Assembly (NCBI GenBank): GCA_023213395.1
Contig: CM041465.1
Coordinates: forward strand, 88,233,741 to 88,297,740
Direction: 5' to 3'
DNA: 64,000 bases
Source: Cycas panzhihuaensis
Taxonomy: Eukaryota > Cycadophyta
In this document: positions 60,118-64,000 of the stretch, piece after piece
Layout of the letters: every line of letters starts with the position of its first letter
Position numbering within the stretch: position 1 is the first letter of the stretch
Translations under genes and position numbers: made by a program
Notes under the pieces: model-generated
Told to the model about the DNA's origin: nothing
The model's input: only the letters and a program-made list of their open reading frames with translations
Database searches by the model: none

Positions 60118-60680
60118 GGACAATAAGAGTTTGACAAAATGCCATGTGGAGCAACCAAGACATGATTGCACAAGACGGGATTGAGTTTTATGCCATGATC
60201 AATGGTAATCAATTGGACTCCAGATTACGAAGTCGCCATGGCACCGTCTTATAATTCTGCTAAGACCGGCATCCCATTGGTTATTCAAAGGTTAAAAAAA
60301 AGAAAAAACATTCACCCCATTCAAATTCAAGGACCAATAATTATCATTTAGGGGAAAAAAGAAAGAAAACAAAACCATTTCCTATTTGTGCCTCTCCATT
60401 CATTTAATTAAATATGGATTTTGAAAGAACCTCTCATGATGTTTTACCTTTGTTAAAAAAATGATAATAATAAATAAATTAATTAGTTAATTAAAGAAAT
60501 AAAAAATATATATTAAAAAAAAAAAGTGGGAGTCATTTTTATGATGTCAACGCGGATTACACTTCACAGATCCAAAGGCCACCTTAATGGCTACTTCAAA
60601 TCTCTATAAAATAATAATAATAATAATAAAGAAAAATAAAAATTATTAAAAATTTTAATTTTTTTCTTTCTCAGACGTTA
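60118..60680 (+). other. Gypsy-F non-coding region after pol
   Basis: A/T-rich, with a short (AAT)n run at 60608-60629. No coding similarity. Confidence 0.5.
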
Positions 60681-60689
60681 GTAGGCCAC

Positions 60690-60960
60690 AATTAATCGAC
60701 CAAGCTGCGTTGACGCCGTGATCGGTCAATCACCGCGACAATGTCGGGCGACAAGGCCAATTAGCGGCCTGGCCGTCGGCCAGACCGCTGCGAGCCGGTG
60801 GTAACTGCCGCACATGCCGTCCGACGCCGACGCAGCCACGCCGAATCGCCGATTAAGCGTAGCCCGGCCAACTACACCAGCGCAGTCCGACGGCACAGGC
60901 ACACGCATGGTGGCCAATTGGCCAATGCAGGACGTGGTGGCGGACGACGACGTTAGAAAA
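60690..60960. other. GC- and CpG-rich island inside Gypsy-F
   Basis: About 270 bp with abundant CG dinucleotides stands out from AT-rich, CpG-poor surroundings. It contains the hairpin CTGGCC-GTC-GGCCAG (about 60768-60782) and the palindrome TGGCCAATTGGCCA (60909-60922). Frames on both strands (60726-60917, 60814-61026) look compositional and have no recognisable family. Confidence 0.7.
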
Positions 60961-61458
60961 TTCAGAGAAGTTGGTGGAGACCCCAGGAAGAGTTATCTTT
61001 TCTTTTTAACAGTCTGCCCACCCTAAAATATCGAAAGAAAATCAGGTTAATATTCTCAAACTAGGACGTTGGCATCCACGGAGGATGAACGGCCAGCCTC
61101 GCCGATGGCTTCTTGCAGTACGACATGCGAACGACCACTGGAGTTCGAACCACGTGAAAACAAGTTGATATTTACACATGGGTATTGCCTTCCTATGATA
61201 CTTACAGGATTTGGTGATGAATTAAAATAGGATCGTCAGTACCCTCACAAGTTGCCATTGATTCAAATATAAGCTGATGAATATACTCTAGAAGCAAATT
61301 TGTCGTGGGACTAGATACTCCATGAGTTCGACTTCAGACCTCTTTGATCATCAGATCCAATATGGGGATGGAGGAAACTATGGCTAGAATTGTGAAATAC
61401 CAAGCTCTCCATAGTGTGACCATGATTGATTCAGTACGTCACTGTTAATGAATCTTGA

Positions 61459-63427
61459 TTGCAACAAAACCATGGGTGGCCCATGGTGTGTAAAACCATG
61501 GGTAGCCCGATGTTTGGCTACATTTTGATTTCTCCACCACTAAAGAGTTTCTTTATCAACAAGCAACAAGAACTCTTCTTTCTTCAGAAGGACTTGAAGG
61601 AATTATTAAGGACGATGATAGGTGCACTATATTCGATGGCTACATTATAAGTTTGGATACGAAGGAGGTGTTAACTATAGCAGTAATGTCTGGATTCGTG
61701 AGATTCGCCCAAACCACCCTACCATTTGTAGAATCGTCAGAGAAAATGACTGAGGACGAGATCGATATAGAGTTGCCATTTGAGATTGGGGGCCACCAAA
61801 TCATATGGCAATTACTGGATTCCCTAGTGCTTCGAAAATGGGTGGAACTTAAAAGCCGAAGATCGCAATGCTTTACTACGAGAGCAATTGAGAAGCGCCA
61901 AAGTGGTTCAAGCATATTTTCTAATTTTTTCTAAGAATTCCAAGAAACTACAGGACATGTTATAAGGATATAACCTGGTAGACTAAGTACTGACAATTAA
62001 CAACAAAGTTATAAGCATGGAGTCAGAGGACATAGCCAGATTGACAAGGTGTCCTAAGGAGGGACATGAAGTCAAGAAAGCAGGGAATCTAACGGCATTA
62101 ATGAAGGATCAGATCATTCAGACAATATATCGAAGAAAATTTCATACTCAGCATGGTGGATGAGGAATTCCGGTAACTCACTTAACGAACACAAACATGA
62201 TGGTGGTTGCAGTTCTCATGTATACGAGATTACTAGGGGAACAACGTTGCAATGCACTACCATGGTGGATGGCTTCTTATTTGCAAGGGCTCATGAAGGG
62301 AACAATATATAATTTGTCAGCTTTTATTTCAAAGAAGATGAAAACATCTTTACATCAGCTCATTACGGGAACACAATCCAGTTTTAATTTTACACTGTAT
62401 TTACTTGGGTTATGCTATGAGGAGTTTCACCTACCATAGTTAGCTCGGAATCTGACTATTTCATTACTTGCCGCATTCCATAAGGATTCCACACCAAAAA
62501 AGAACCAACCCAAGATTCTAAAGAATGTCAGAACAAAGCAAAAGAAGCGGAAAATTGTAATGGTGCAAGGAACAAATGAATCAGATACCTCAGTTGACTC
62601 AGATGATTTAGATGAAGATTATGTAGTGGATTACTCGGACTTCAGTTCAAGTGGAGGGGAGGACGATGAACTAGACGTGGACAATGAGTCTATACCGGCA
62701 AGAGAAGAGCAAGATATGTCTACTGCACCATATTTAAATATTCTGGCATCTCCTACTATTAATAGTGAAGTTGCGAGATACGAATTGATGGGAGCAGTAA
62801 GTGTAGAGGTCGTAATGCCAGAGCACGAGAATCCACCAAAACCAAGAAAGGGGGAAAGAATAATAAACCTTATCACTGCATATCAAACAGTATTACAAGT
62901 ACAAGAATCATTTTTGAAGATGATGGAAGATAATTTTGAACAATTACGAAAAGAGTTGCAATGAGCAAAAACAATTAGCTTGCGACATAAAAGAATTATT
63001 GCAGAAGAAAGGAGTATAGTCAGTTATTTAAAGTAAATGAGGAAATGTACAATCGAGAAATTCATCATATTCAACGGATCAGCACATTGAAAGATCATCT
63101 TCGCAGCATTGAAGAACAACTTCGAAGTTCAAAAGAACATTGTCATCAGAATGAAGAATGGCCCCAAGTTTGGAGCAACGAGTTAAGGAATTAATGAGCC
63201 AAATCGAGGAAGAAAAAGCATGCTGACAACGAGTACTTCAATGCGTTGAAATAGTAAGTAGGGAGAACCGTAAATGGCGTCAAAAGGCAAGTTCAGACCC
63301 ACTTTATTCTAGGGCATCTTCAAAGCCAGCCCTGGGGGAAGCTTCAAATCTACCTACGACTCCAGCTCCGGACACGACTCTTATTCCAGATCAAATAGTA
63401 AACCTTGAGCGAGATGCTCAAGACTAA
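61459..63427 (+). pseudogene. Gypsy-F extra ORF between pol and 3' LTR
   Basis: About 650 codons in three or four frames with a consistent direction: CTIFDGYIISLDTKEVLT near 61610; ELPFEIGGHQIIWQLL; NMMVVAVLMYTRLLGEQRCN followed by PWWMASYLQGL (62197-62300); an acidic Ser/Asp/Glu stretch (62575-62700); and helical, coiled-coil-like parts (LKDHLRSIEEQLRSSKE near 63090; VEIVSRENRKWRQKA). It ends NLERDAQD-stop at 63425-63427, two bases from the polypurine tract. The middle block resembles the putative plant transposon protein segments (R..N.P..M...I) of some plant gypsy elements (inference). No signal peptide or membrane-anchor pattern typical of an envelope protein is clear. Confidence 0.65.
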
Positions 63428-63822
63428 AAAGGAGGGGATAGATGTTGGGTATCAATTTTGTTAATAATGTCGTAGAAAGGGAGTTAGTTTTGAATTAGTT
63501 TAAGTTAGTTATCAAACGACATATGACTGTTCAAATATGTATATATATGTAATATGAACAAATATGGGGGAGGTGAGGTGGCACATCCTAGCCCAAACAG
63601 ATGGTTCCGAACTTGCTTTAGACGATCATATCCAACTTTTGTACATATGATTTTGATACAATAAAAGTAATATTGTGCATATTGTGTGTTACTTCGTGAC
63701 TTGTCCATGCTGTGATGATTTGTATGTATATGGTGTAAATAATGTGGATGGTGTATGTACTAATGGAGTTGTAACCTTCCTCTCTCCTTCTTCCCTAGTA
63801 TGAACTCAGAAATTAAGGAGAC

Positions 63823-63826
<4 letters not shown>
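63428..63826 (+). repeat. Gypsy-F polypurine tract and 3' LTR
   Basis: The purine run AAAGGAGGGGATAGA (63428-63442) precedes the LTR, which starts TGTTGGGTATCAATTTTG (63443) and ends GGAGACAACA (63826), 384 bp. Confidence 0.93.
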
Positions 63827-63869
<43 letters not shown>

Positions 63870-63870
63870 G
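63827..63870. repeat. (CA)n(TA)n microsatellite at the right edge of Gypsy-F
   Basis: About 28 bp of CA followed by 16 bp of TA directly abut the LTR end; the left flank of the same element is pure TA. Confidence 0.95.
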
Positions 63871-64000
63871 ACAGTTGCCAAGCAAAATTATTTATCCAAG
63901 AAACGAGAGGGAGGGAGCAAAATGGATAGCTACTAAATAGCATAATCTACCCTTAAACAAAAATTGAACTAAAAGAAACTATACAAAAGAAGAGTTACGA
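63871..64000. other. Right-edge flank
   Basis: 130 bp with no recognised feature. If Gypsy-F inserted into the element H LTR, this should be the rest of that LTR; a weak resemblance to 47445-47475 exists but is not convincing. Confidence 0.35.

Noticed and set aside
60814-61026. 70-codon + strand and 63-codon minus-strand ORFs in the GC-rich island
   Set aside because: GC-rich DNA has few stops; the residues are compositional (Ala, Arg, Thr, Pro) and match no family I recognise.
61459-63427. Envelope gene (retrovirus-like)
   Set aside because: There is no clear signal peptide, transmembrane anchor or cleavage site; the acidic and coiled-coil composition does not fit.

Overview
The window looks like intergenic DNA from a large, repeat-rich seed-plant genome. 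I favour a gymnosperm such as a conifer, but that is inference. It is AT-rich and almost every recognisable reading frame belongs to an LTR retrotransposon. The few cellular gene fragments have plant relatives (EIN3-binding F-box, Mpv17/PMP22 family, aspartyl aminopeptidase, possibly a UBA2-type RNA-binding protein). I see no intact host gene, no rRNA or tRNA gene, and no intact transposon ORF. Most ORFs in the window are broken by stops at former Gln and Trp codons.

Layout, left to right. 1-4134: 3' part of a Ty1/copia element (Copia-1), + strand. 4969-5305: a separate minus-strand LTR with its primer-binding site, abutting a truncated LTR. 5306-15878: a second copia element (Copia-2) with both LTR remnants, split in its RNase H domain by a 3.4 kb non-autonomous LTR element (N, 11758-15124). 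15.9-18.9 kb: gene-free DNA with degenerate repeats. 18.9-24.2 kb: an LTR remnant, then a minus-strand gag-only copia-type element (B) invaded by a 1.1 kb TA microsatellite and carrying an Mpv17-like gene fragment. 24.5-28.4 kb: minus-strand gypsy-type gag (G). 28.8-32.3 kb: a repeat R interrupted by a third gag-only element (D) with an RNA-binding-protein-like fragment. 32.3-37.0 kb: degenerate minus-strand Ty3/gypsy gag-pol (E). 37700-43039: complete gag-only element A, with both LTRs and a near-matching target duplication, carrying an antisense EBF-type F-box/LRR fragment fused to a coiled-coil fragment. 43.0-44.7 kb: two tandem-repeat arrays. 45.3-46.0 kb: an uninterrupted copy of repeat R. 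47.25-49.56 kb: non-autonomous LTR element H. 49565-63826: a 14.3 kb Ty3/gypsy element F (Tat/Athila-like) with an extra ORF after pol. F is itself interrupted by copia element C (52516-56900), which has an exact 5-bp target duplication and carries an antisense aspartyl-aminopeptidase fragment.

The most interesting pattern concerns elements A, B, D and C. Each keeps a copia-type gag but has no detectable integrase, RT or RNase H. Each also has a host gene fragment upstream of gag, on the strand opposite to the element. A, B and D are one family (shared gag, shared leader, related LTRs); C is a different family. This suggests repeated gene-fragment capture into the leader of gag-bearing, trans-mobilised LTR elements. 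A second pattern is mutational: stops across all elements are dominated by CAA/CAG to TAA/TAG and TGG to TAG, that is CpA to TpA on one strand or the other, as expected from deamination of methylated non-CG cytosines in silenced repeats.
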